From positions 1 to 7,989 of the forward strand of contig DCGN01000004.1 in NCBI GenBank assembly GCA_002315275.1: a stretch of DNA of 7,989 bases. Direction: 5' to 3'. Below the pieces are notes generated by a model. It was not told where the DNA came from. It was given only the letters and a program-made list of their open reading frames with translations, and ran no database searches. The stretch is from Clostridiales bacterium UBA1777 (GTDB lineage: Bacteria > Bacillota > Clostridia > Oscillospirales > Oscillospiraceae). The position numbers and the translations under genes were made by a program. Below are positions 1-5,697 of this stretch, piece after piece (positions within the stretch are counted from its first letter, which is position 1; every line of letters starts with the position of its first letter).

Positions 1-55
1 GCGCACTATGCCTACGGATGATTCCGTGGGCATAGTGCGCCTTTTCGCGTTTTTG
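1..55 (+). terminator. Intrinsic terminator of an upstream gene
   Basis: A 12-bp outer stem (GCGCACTATGCC, 1-12, pairing with GGCATAGTGCGC, 29-40) continues after one unpaired base on each side into an inner 5-bp stem ACGGA/TCCGT with loop TGAT. The hairpin is followed by CTTTT and, four bases later, a run of five T. It fits a rho-independent terminator for a plus-strand gene ending before the window. The T tract is interrupted, so termination may be partial. The stem is also nearly symmetric and could act on the other strand, but no T run follows there within the window. Confidence 0.75.
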
Positions 56-107
56 GGCTTGATTCGGTATTTACAGCTGCGTAAACAGCTTAAATATAAA
101 GTTGAAA

Positions 108-112
108 AGGAG
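108..112 (+). promoter_or_regulatory. Ribosome binding site fixing the SGNH gene start
   Basis: AGGAG lies 7 bases before ATG 120. The alternative starts (TTG at 102 and ATG at 114) either precede it or sit one base after it, so they are not usable with this site. Start 120 also puts the Lys residues directly at the head of the signal peptide. Upstream, 70-90 holds overlapping short inverted repeats (TTTAC..GTAAA and AGCTG..CAGCT) and a direct repeat ACAGCT; no convincing promoter was seen. Confidence 0.8.
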
Positions 113-119
113 AATGAAC

Positions 120-1580
120 ATGAAGAAAATGACAAAACTCTTGGCAAGCATCCTTATCATTGCAATGGCGGCTTCTATTTTGTGCGTGCCTGCTTTTGCT
201 GACGGTGAGGAAACAAATGTACTTGCCAAATATGCCGAGGGCACAGGTTATGTGGCTTTGGGTGACAGCTATTCCCGCGGCTTCGGCGCATCAGATAACT
301 GGGAGAATGAAGTTTACCTGATGGATAATCACGGTTCTCTCGAAGGCCAGAAAACATGGGAGGAAGTAGACAACGACGGCAAACTTATATTTGAGGTAAG
401 CTCGGCATCATATAATTGCAGAAATGTTACCGGCTCATTCCCTTTGCTTGTTGCAAACGGGCTGAATCTTAATACACCCTCCGATATCAGAGACACCGGC
501 GCTAAGTATTGGCCTATCGCACAGAACGGTCTTACAACGGCGTTCTTCCTTGATCTCCTCGGAATTGATGACAACTTCTTCGATGATGAGTATATTCACA
601 GCTCCGCTGCTCTGAGATACCGCTATGATGCTGATCTCGCATACTTCGGAGATGTGAACAGCTGCAACGTCGCAGGAGACGGAACTTACGGTAAAGAAGG
701 CGAGGTTGACAGTATTTGCGACCTTCTGAACGAAGCAAGCCTTGTTACCATACAGCTCGGTCAGGGCGATGTATTGCACAGAAATATTACTCTATATATT
801 GATGATATCGACCTATCTGACACGGAAACGCTTCCTGCTGCAATAGAAAATCTTATTTCACAGCTCTACTCCTCCTTTGAGTACTGGAAGGGGGCATACA
901 AGCTCCTTCTTGACTACATAAAGGAAAATAACGACGATGCTACGGTCGTCCTCGTCGGCGCGGTCAATCCCATCCAGAACGTTGTATTGGATAATGACTA
1001 TCTCGTTCCGATCGGTTCTGCGATCAATGTCCTTTTCGACCTGATGAACCAGTATTATAAGCAGTGCGCAGATGATTACGGCTACATATATGTTGACATT
1101 TCAAATATTGAGACTCCTTCCACTGAGAATACGCAGACGTTAACGGAGGCTCTTTCCGAGCCTTTGGGACTCAATCTCCATCCCACTCCGAACGGCTATG
1201 CTCAGATAGCAAGACTGATCCTTGCTGCGCTTGAACAGAAAGAGGCAGCGGAGCAGGAAGCAAAGACCACCATCAGAGTAGATCTCGGACGACTTGCTGA
1301 TGTTGATTATGTCATGCTTGACGGCAAGAAGATCACCAATTACACAGTGGAAAACAGTGTCCTTACTATAAAAGCAGGCACTCCGTTTGCTAAGTCGCTT
1401 ACGGTCGCCACGCATGACGGATTGAAGGTCGCAATATCGGTTTACTCGCTGTCGTACGACAACGGTTATTCCGCGTATAGGCTTTACACAACGAACGATG
1501 TTTTGAAAGCAGCAGCAACAACCGCAAAGTCTGCCGCAACCGCAATCAAGGGCGCTCTCGGAAAGCTTTTCAGCAAGTAA
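120..1580 (+). CDS. Secreted SGNH/GDSL-type hydrolase-like protein
   Basis: The protein has 486 residues. A Sec signal peptide (MKKMTKLL, hydrophobic core about 7-22, AFA just before a likely cut after Ala27) sends it outside the cell; no lipobox is present. The SGNH-like domain spans about 44-370. Block I is VALGDSYSRGFGAS with nucleophile Ser50, and block V is NLHPTPNGYAQIA with His354. The region around Cys100 (YNCRNVTGSFPLLVANGL) resembles the segment after block I in actinobacterial-type esterases. Block III, usually GxND, reads LGQGD (213-217), so the Asn is replaced by Gly, and the residue three before His354 is Leu rather than Asp. A small beta-rich domain follows (about 383-455), then an Ala/Lys-rich helix (462-486). 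Esterase or lipase activity on a lipid or acylated glycan is plausible from the fold, but the changed blocks make activity and substrate uncertain. The gene appears to be monocistronic, with hairpins after it. Confidence 0.75.
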   Translation: MKKMTKLLASILIIAMAASILCVPAFADGEETNVLAKYAEGTGYVALGDSYSRGFGASDNWENEVYLMDNHGSLEGQKTWEEVDNDGKLIFEVSSASYNCRNVTGSFPLLVANGLNLNTPSDIRDTGAKYWPIAQNGLTTAFFLDLLGIDDNFFDDEYIHSSAALRYRYDADLAYFGDVNSCNVAGDGTYGKEGEVDSICDLLNEASLVTIQLGQGDVLHRNITLYIDDIDLSDTETLPAAIENLISQLYSSFEYWKGAYKLLLDYIKENNDDATVVLVGAVNPIQNVVLDNDYLVPIGSAINVLFDLMNQYYKQCADDYGYIYVDISNIETPSTENTQTLTEALSEPLGLNLHPTPNGYAQIARLILAALEQKEAAEQEAKTTIRVDLGRLADVDYVMLDGKKITNYTVENSVLTIKAGTPFAKSLTVATHDGLKVAISVYSLSYDNGYSAYRLYTTNDVLKAAATTAKSAATAIKGALGKLFSK

Positions 1581-1597
1581 ATTTAAACTAAACAGGT

Positions 1598-1689
1598 CAA
1601 TCCGCATCTCCTTTGAAAAATGCTGCATATTTCAGCGCTTTTAGAGAATGCGGATTGCGAACCGGTGACATCGGTCACCGGTTCGCAAT
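1598..1689. repeat. Composite palindromic intergenic element
   Basis: A perfect 16-bp inverted repeat, ATTGCGAACCGGTGAC (1654-1669) and GTCACCGGTTCGCAAT (1674-1689), encloses a 4-base loop ATCG. In addition ATGCGGATTG (1648-1657), which overlaps the first arm, is the exact reverse complement of CAATCCGCAT (1598-1607). The RNA could therefore form two mutually exclusive stems. No T run follows the perfect hairpin, so it is not a standard terminator. It resembles the short palindromic repeats scattered between genes in gut Clostridia; copy number elsewhere in the genome cannot be seen from here. Confidence 0.6.
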
Positions 1690-1706
1690 GACAAACCCAC
1701 ACTTTG

Positions 1707-1739
1707 AGGCCGTGCGCGAAAACGCACGGCCTTGTGCTT
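1707..1739 (+). terminator. Probable terminator after the SGNH gene
   Basis: GGCCGTGCG (1708-1716) pairs with CGCACGGCC (1723-1731) around a CGAAAA loop, with one more A-T pair outside. The trailing TTGTGCTT is only moderately T-rich, so it is a weak terminator or a transcript-end stabiliser. It lies between the SGNH gene and the next promoter. Confidence 0.55.
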
Positions 1740-1769
1740 GGAAAATATGACGATTTAATAATTCTTAGC

Positions 1770-1798
1770 TTGATTTTGAGACCGGATGATTTTATAAT
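1770..1798 (+). promoter_or_regulatory. Sigma-A promoter of the 297-residue lipoprotein gene
   Basis: The -35 box TTGATT (1770-1775) and the -10 box TATAAT (1793-1798) are 17 bases apart. The start of transcription would be near 1805. The leader then contains two small stems (GCCGA..TCGGC and CCGCG..CGCGG) before the ribosome site AAGGAG at 1862-1867. Confidence 0.75.
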
Positions 1799-1873
1799 CT
1801 GCTGTGCCGACAGAGGTTATCGGCTCCGCGGAGTAAGACGCGGAAAACGGTTTGAAATAACAAGGAGATCATT

Positions 1874-2767
1874 ATGAAAAAGTTTATGTGCTTATTTATC
1901 GCCGTTATCATGGTGCTCACGATGTGCGCCTGCGGCGTAAAGACAGAGGCTCCCGCTGAGGAAGCTCCCGCAGCCGAAAAGACCGGCGAGAACATTGCAA
2001 ACCCCGTTCAGGAAGCAACGGTCGAGTCGCTCATCAACGACATGGGCGTTGACTTCTCCGCCTTCGAGCAGTTTGAGAATGCTGCATACAGCATGATAAG
2101 CGGCAGCAGCAGGATCGGTCAGGCCGATTACAGCTTTGAGGGTGACGAGTACAACGCACGCATCGCTTCTCTCGCAGCCGAGGAGGACATCTCCGGAATG
2201 CACTACACATGGACAGAGACGAGCGAGGCCGAGGTAGGCTACTGCACGGCTTCCGTTAATCTCACTGCCGAGGGTCAGGGCGTTATTTCGTGGTTTGACG
2301 TTGTGCCCGGCATGATGTACACCGTCAGCATGAGCAAAAACGCTACCGCCGACAAGCTCATCGCAATGGCAAACAGAGTGTTCGTTCCCGTTCAGGGCGA
2401 TTCAAACGGCGATTTTGACCTTTCCTTCAACGCGATACTCGATGAGATGATCGCAAGCTACCGCCCGGGCACGGCGGGCTCCTCAATCAACGCATTCAGC
2501 GTTGCGGCTCATATGGCGGACTTCTTCACCGAGATGAATCCGACAGCCGGTGAGGTCAGCGAGGTCGTGGCAGGCTACATGAGCGGCCTTTCCGATGACG
2601 AGAAGGCAAGCTTCCCCGAGCGTATCAACGGCATCGTCGGCGCATACCGTGAGCTTGCCGCAAACGGCACCGGCCCTCTCGCAGACGGCGAATATGAGGC
2701 CATCAGCTATCCCTGGCCCGACACCGTTGCCCCGCTCTTCGACGCAATGGAAAACGTTGTGAAATAA
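1874..2767 (+). CDS. Lipoprotein of unknown function
   Basis: The product has 297 residues. Its N-terminus (MKK, hydrophobic 4-17, then MCAC-G) is a lipoprotein signal, with Cys20 the likely lipidated residue, so the protein should be anchored outside the membrane. Residues 21-45 form a Glu/Ala/Pro-rich linker. A globular part, about 50-177, contains ARIASLAAEEDISGMHYTW and a later GVISWFDVVPGMMYTVSM strand pair. This pattern recalls beta-rich domains seen in clostridial lipoproteins (DUF4367-like), but the resemblance is weak and from memory. Residues 183-297 look mainly helical and may be a separate domain. No catalytic motif is evident. AAGGAG sits 6 bases before ATG 1874. Preceded by its own promoter and a terminator-like hairpin, it appears to be a single-gene unit. 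Confidence 0.8.
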   Translation: MKKFMCLFIAVIMVLTMCACGVKTEAPAEEAPAAEKTGENIANPVQEATVESLINDMGVDFSAFEQFENAAYSMISGSSRIGQADYSFEGDEYNARIASLAAEEDISGMHYTWTETSEAEVGYCTASVNLTAEGQGVISWFDVVPGMMYTVSMSKNATADKLIAMANRVFVPVQGDSNGDFDLSFNAILDEMIASYRPGTAGSSINAFSVAAHMADFFTEMNPTAGEVSEVVAGYMSGLSDDEKASFPERINGIVGAYRELAANGTGPLADGEYEAISYPWPDTVAPLFDAMENVVK

Positions 2768-2769
2768 TC

Positions 2770-2878
2770 AGAAATCAGGAGTTAGGAATGAGGATTTATT
2801 GTGTCGCTTCGCGACAATTATAATCAGTCGGCTTCGGCGGCATCTCAATTCCTCACTCCTCATTTCTCGTTCCTAACT
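2770..2878. repeat. MITE-like inverted-repeat element
   Basis: The left end (2770-2789) pairs with 2848-2867 at 18 of 20 positions. In a shifted register, 2780-2794 pairs with 2864-2878 over 15 positions, two of them G-T. The two registers exist because each arm is built from repeated AGGAGT/AGGAAT-type units. The middle holds a small hairpin TGTCGC-TTC-GCGACA (2802-2816). There is no coding capacity. The element lies directly after a stop codon and ends against a terminator. It resembles non-autonomous palindromic repeats of Firmicutes genomes; no target-site duplication was clear. Confidence 0.55.
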
Positions 2879-2917
2879 AAAAAAAGCCTGCGCAGCCAAA
2901 CGGCTGTGCAGGCTTTT
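2879..2917. terminator. Bidirectional terminator between convergent units
   Basis: GCCTGCGCAGCC (2886-2897) and GGCTGTGCAGGC (2902-2913) form a 12-bp stem with one G-T pair and loop AAAC. On the plus strand it is followed by TTTT; on the minus strand the stem is followed by seven T. It therefore best serves the minus-strand hpf/zinc-ribbon unit and can also stop readthrough from the lipoprotein gene. Confidence 0.9.
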
Positions 2918-2923
2918 GCGGTG

Positions 2924-3157
2924 TCAGATCTTTCTGAGCCAGTCGGAAAGCTTTTCCTCGTCAATGCCGAACCCCTTTGACAAGAGAGCCACGGTCTCAT
3001 TGAAGTTCAGGCTTTTCAGCTTTTCAAAGTTCGTCTCTCCCTTTACGTCGGGACCCATGTCGCGGCCTTCCATATAGCCGCATTCATAACACATCTCGAG
3101 CGGATATTTTCTGTGCGTATCAAGCGTCATCTCATGACCGCAGCGGGGGCATTTCAT
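2924..3157 (-). CDS. Small zinc-ribbon protein
   Basis: The product has 77 residues. Two Cys pairs, CPRC (Cys3, Cys6) and CYEC (Cys23, Cys26), 17 residues apart, form a treble-clef or zinc-ribbon style site near the N-terminus. After it comes a charged linker (31-45) and a helical C-terminal part (46-77, FEKLKSLNF..SDWLRKI). It has no signal peptide, so it should be cytoplasmic. AGGAGG (3166-3171) is 8 bases from the ATG. The gene follows hpf by 48 bases on the same strand without an intervening terminator and ends at the 2886-2913 stem, so the two are probably cotranscribed. A role in nucleic-acid or protein contact is possible; no specific function is recognised. Confidence 0.8.
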   Translation of the reverse strand: MKCPRCGHEMTLDTHRKYPLEMCYECGYMEGRDMGPDVKGETNFEKLKSLNFNETVALLSKGFGIDEEKLSDWLRKI

Positions 3158-3205
3158 GCTTCTTTCCTCCTGTTTGTTATGTTATTTATATGTGTTTAGC
3201 CGAGC

Positions 3206-3757
3206 TTATTCGGCATCAAGCCCGTCATCGGAGATGAGACCGTAGCCTCCGGCGTTGCGCTTGTACACAACGGAGACGGCCTCGTCCTCATCGGTGTTCT
3301 TGAAAACAAAGAACTGGTGGCCGAGAAGATTCATCTGCAGGATGGCTTCCTCGGGGGACATCGGCTTTATCGAGAAGCGCTTTGTGCGCACTATCTTGAA
3401 CTCGTCCGACTCGTCCTCGTCGGCAGGGACGAATGCAGGTACGGCGTCACGCTCCAGTGCTCCCTCGCGAAGCTTCTTCTCGAGGCGAGACTTGTTTCTG
3501 CGGATCTGGCGCTCGATAGCGGCGACGCCGGAGTCCACAGAGGCGTACATGTCATTTGTAAGTTCGCTTGCTCTGTAATACAGGCCATTGGAATGGATCG
3601 TGATCTCGGCGAGGAAACGGCCGCGCTCGATGCTGAACGTGACAAAAGCCTCGGCTTCGTTTTTGAAGAGCCTGTCAAGCTTGCCTATCTTTTTGATCGA
3701 GTAAGCTCTCAGTTCTTCGGAGGAATCCATCTTTTTTTCGGCGAAAGTGAACTTCAT
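3206..3757 (-). CDS. hpf: Ribosome hibernation promoting factor, long form
   Basis: The product has 183 residues, normal for long HPF. Residues 1-100 form the S30AE/RaiA domain, which binds the 30S subunit in the tRNA/mRNA channel. Visible features are the MKFTFAEKKM start, an FSIERGRFLAEITI strand pair (41-54), and a long basic helix (IERQIRRNKSRLEKKLRE, 81-98). A short acidic linker (101-118, DEDESDE) leads to the C-terminal domain (119-178, KIVRTKRFSIKPMSPEEAILQM..HQFFVF), which in this family dimerises to pair two 70S ribosomes into 100S particles. These inactive particles protect ribosomes in stationary phase or starvation. I chose ATG 3757 because AAAGGGG precedes it by 8 bases and the family begins here; an in-frame extension to 3865 has no family support. 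It heads a two-gene unit with the zinc-ribbon gene. Confidence 0.95.
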   Translation of the reverse strand: MKFTFAEKKMDSSEELRAYSIKKIGKLDRLFKNEAEAFVTFSIERGRFLAEITIHSNGLYYRASELTNDMYASVDSGVAAIERQIRRNKSRLEKKLREGALERDAVPAFVPADEDESDEFKIVRTKRFSIKPMSPEEAILQMNLLGHQFFVFKNTDEDEAVSVVYKRNAGGYGLISDDGLDAE

Positions 3758-3765
3758 ATTGCATA

Positions 3766-3772
3766 CCCCTTT
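3766..3772 (-). promoter_or_regulatory. Ribosome binding site fixing the hpf start
   Basis: Read on the minus strand, AAAGGGG lies 8 bases upstream of ATG 3757. It supports this start over the upstream in-frame ATGs, which would add 36 residues unlike any HPF. Confidence 0.75.
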
Positions 3773-3814
3773 CTTATGGTGCGTGATATTCGGACGGGTG
3801 ATACCCCTCCTCTG

Positions 3815-3848
3815 ACTATATTCTACCATGCCGAAAGCACAAAATAAA
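3815..3848 (-). promoter_or_regulatory. Candidate hpf promoter
   Basis: Two overlapping possibilities are seen on the minus strand: TATAGT (3815-3820) with TTGTGC (3837-3842) at 16 bases, or TAGAAT (3820-3825) with TTTATT (3843-3848) at 17 bases. Both have poor -35 boxes. The leader contains a small GGGT-GAT-ACCC hairpin (3796-3806). HPF genes are often under stress or stationary-phase control, but no alternative sigma-factor site could be assigned with confidence. Confidence 0.35.
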
Positions 3849-3981
3849 GGATTTTTTGTGAACAACCATCAACATCGGCTATATTTCACGAAATCATATT
3901 GGATGTATTGTATATTGTGACAAATCCTGCGGAAGCGCTGCCCGAGGCCGACAAATCGAAAATGAGCGATTATTTCGGAAA

Positions 3982-4004
3982 GCTGCGGCAAAATGAGCCG
4001 CGGC
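3982..4004. other. GC-rich hairpin in the hpf/metal-importer control region
   Basis: GCTGCGGC (3982-3989) and GCCGCGGC (3997-4004) can pair over 8 bp with one G-T, with loop AAAATGA. It ends two bases before the -35 box of the metal importer. It has no T run. Apart from this, the promoter pair and a short open frame (see findings), the 303 bases between hpf and the importer show nothing I can name. Confidence 0.4.
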
Positions 4005-4006
4005 AC

Positions 4007-4035
4007 TTGACCTTGCCGGGAGATTGCAGTATTAT
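4007..4035 (+). promoter_or_regulatory. Promoter of the metal ABC importer operon
   Basis: TTGACC (4007-4012) and TATTAT (4030-4035) are 17 bases apart, close to sigma-A consensus. Transcription would begin near 4042, leaving a leader of only about 20 bases, so control is likely by a DNA-binding repressor rather than a riboswitch. The inverted repeat ATTAT-ACA-ATAAT (4031-4043) overlaps the -10 box and start site and is a possible operator, for example for a Zur- or MntR-like regulator. It does not match a consensus I know. Confidence 0.75.
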
Positions 4036-4050
4036 ACAATAATGTAAAAT

Positions 4051-4057
4051 GAGGTGG
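4051..4057 (+). promoter_or_regulatory. Ribosome binding site fixing the metal-binding protein start
   Basis: GAGGTGG lies just before ATG 4061. An upstream in-frame ATG at 4049 overlaps this site itself and would put MRWI ahead of the signal peptide, so 4061 is preferred. Confidence 0.75.
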
Positions 4058-4060
4058 ATT

Positions 4061-4990
4061 ATGAAAAGATTTGTTTGCGTTATTACGGTTATATGCCTGC
4101 TCGTTCCGCTCTGCGCCTGCGGTGCCGAGACCGCCGAGAGCGATGACGGCAAGCTCAATATAGTTACCACGGTTTTTCCCGCATACGATTTCGCGCGCGA
4201 GATCGCGGGGGACAACGCTGAGGTAACGCTCCTCATCCCGCCCGGAACGGAGATACACAGCTATGAGCCGACCCCGCAGGACATTGTCAAAATAGAAAAG
4301 TGCGACGTGCTCATCCGCAACGGCGGAGAGTCCGAGGAATGGCTTGAGAAGCTGACGGACGGAGGCAAGGGCGGCTATGCGACGGTCACGATGATGGAAT
4401 GCGTCGATATCCTCACGGAGGAGATAAAGGAGGGCATGGAGACCGAGGAAGAGGAAGGCCCCGAGCCCGACGAGCACGTCTGGACGTCTCCCGTGAACGC
4501 GCAGAAGATATGCAGAGCCATAGCGGAGAAGCTTTCCGCAGTTGATGCGGACAACGCTTCCGTTTATGCGGCAAGCTGCGATGCCTACTGCGAAAAGCTC
4601 GCCGAGCTTGACGCGCAGCTCCGCGACATAGTTGCCGGCGCGAGCCGCAATACGCTCATCTTCGCGGACAGATTCCCCGTGCGCTATTTCACGGAGGAGT
4701 ACGGGCTCGATTACTACGCCGCCTTCCCCGGCTGCGCTGACGATGCCGAGCCCTCGGCGAAGACCGTTATGTTTCTTATAGACAAGGCGAAGGAGATAAA
4801 CGCTCCCGCCGTGTGTTATATTGAGTTTTCAAATCAGAAGATGGCTGATATGGTGGCGGAGGATACGGGCTGCGCAAAGCTGCAGTTCCACTCGTGCCAC
4901 AATGTCACCTCGGGCGAGCTTGAAAGCGGCGTATCCTATCTGCAGCTCATGCGGCAGAATGTTGAAACTGTCAGGGAGGCCCTCGGCTGA
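4061..4990 (+). CDS. Metal (Zn/Mn-type) ABC importer, substrate-binding lipoprotein
   Basis: The product has 309 residues and belongs to the ZnuA/TroA (cluster A-I) family. It captures a divalent metal outside the membrane and hands it to the permease. The signal MKRFVCVITVICLLVPLCAC-G points to lipidation at Cys20. The first lobe (about 32-165) has VTTVFPAYDFAREIAG, the ligand segment EIHSYEPTPQD (His66) and DEHVWTSPVNAQ (His139). The loop before His139 (119-138) is acidic (METEEEEGPEPDE) and has no His, unlike the His-rich loop of many ZnuA proteins. In the second lobe the usual third ligand His is replaced: the segment reads FADRFPVRYF (201-210), with Ala202-Asp203 at that position. FPGC, IEFSNQKMAD (254-263) and FHSCHNV (276-282) follow. 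The latter brings His277 and His280, possible extra ligands. First gene of a three-gene operon; its stop overlaps the next start by one base. Zinc is likeliest, but manganese or another metal is possible. Confidence 0.9.
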   Translation: MKRFVCVITVICLLVPLCACGAETAESDDGKLNIVTTVFPAYDFAREIAGDNAEVTLLIPPGTEIHSYEPTPQDIVKIEKCDVLIRNGGESEEWLEKLTDGGKGGYATVTMMECVDILTEEIKEGMETEEEEGPEPDEHVWTSPVNAQKICRAIAEKLSAVDADNASVYAASCDAYCEKLAELDAQLRDIVAGASRNTLIFADRFPVRYFTEEYGLDYYAAFPGCADDAEPSAKTVMFLIDKAKEINAPAVCYIEFSNQKMADMVAEDTGCAKLQFHSCHNVTSGELESGVSYLQLMRQNVETVREALG

Positions 4991-5697
4991 TGGCTATTCT
5001 TACGTGTAAAGATCTCAGCTTTGCATACAGCGGAAATACTGTGCTGTCGGGTGTCGATTTCTCGATCTCGGCAGGGGACTACCTCTGCATAGTCGGCGAG
5101 AACGGCTCGGGCAAGTCCACGCTCGTCAAGGGGCTTCTCGGCCTCAAGGCACCGAGCGGCGGAGCGATAGAGCTCGGCGAGGGACTGACGAGCCGCGAGA
5201 TAGGCTATCTCCCGCAGCAGACTCAGCTCCAGCGCGATTTCCCCGCGAGCGTGCGCGAGGTGGTCTCCTCGGGCTGCCTCAACAACCTCGGCAAAAGAAT
5301 ACGCTACGGCAAAGAGGAAAGAGCGCTCGTGGACAAAAACCTCGAGCGCATGGGCATAGAGAACCTCGCGGAGTGCAGCTATCAGGAGCTCTCCGGCGGA
5401 CAGCAGCAGAGAGTGCTCCTCGCGAGAGCGCTCTGCGCCACGAAGAAGCTTCTGCTGCTCGATGAGCCCGTCACGGGGCTTGACCCGATAGCAACGGGCG
5501 AGATGTACAACCTCATAAAGCTCGTGAACCTCTGCGACGGGATATCGGTCATCATGGTATCGCACGATATCCACGAGGCCGTGAGATACGCAACGAAGAT
5601 ACTCCACCTCGGGCACAGGCAGCTTTTCTTCGGAACGGCCGCCGAGTACAAGGAAAGCGCGTTTGCAAGGCGTTTTCTCGGAGGTAATTCGATATGA
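4990..5697 (+). CDS. Metal ABC importer, ATP-binding protein
   Basis: The product has 235 residues and is a complete ABC ATPase of the ZnuC type, acting on the cytoplasmic face to power metal uptake. Walker A is GENGSGKST (36-44), the Q-loop lies in LPQQTQ (74-79), the signature is LSGGQQQR (134-141), Walker B is KLLLLDEP (153-160), the D-loop is GLD (163-165), and the switch His is in SHD (His192). Nothing essential is missing. ATG 4990 shares its A with the TGA of the binding-protein gene, which indicates translational coupling. Its own stop overlaps the permease start in ATGA. Confidence 0.93.
   Translation: MAILTCKDLSFAYSGNTVLSGVDFSISAGDYLCIVGENGSGKSTLVKGLLGLKAPSGGAIELGEGLTSREIGYLPQQTQLQRDFPASVREVVSSGCLNNLGKRIRYGKEERALVDKNLERMGIENLAECSYQELSGGQQQRVLLARALCATKKLLLLDEPVTGLDPIATGEMYNLIKLVNLCDGISVIMVSHDIHEAVRYATKILHLGHRQLFFGTAAEYKESAFARRFLGGNSI

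Noticed and set aside
8..202. A 64-codon plus-strand frame starting inside the first terminator
   Set aside because: It begins inside the hairpin, has no ribosome site and runs out of frame into the SGNH signal-peptide coding region.
1140..1628. A 162-codon minus-strand frame over the end of the SGNH gene
   Set aside because: It is Cys-rich nonsense from the reverse of Ala/Lys codons, without a start signal.
1654..1689. CRISPR repeat or phage attachment site
   Set aside because: It is a single palindrome with no spaced copies, no integrase gene and no adjacent tRNA in the window.
1805..1873. Possible riboswitch in the leader of the lipoprotein gene
   Set aside because: Only two short stems are present in about 70 bases; no known riboswitch core motif is seen.
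3317..3847. A 176-codon plus-strand frame opposite hpf
   Set aside because: The minus strand encodes a full-length HPF with a good ribosome site; the plus frame is its shadow.
4936..5616. A 226-codon minus-strand open frame across the metal-importer ATPase
   Set aside because: It is antisense to a complete ABC ATPase with all motifs intact; its own sequence shows no recognisable domain or start signal.
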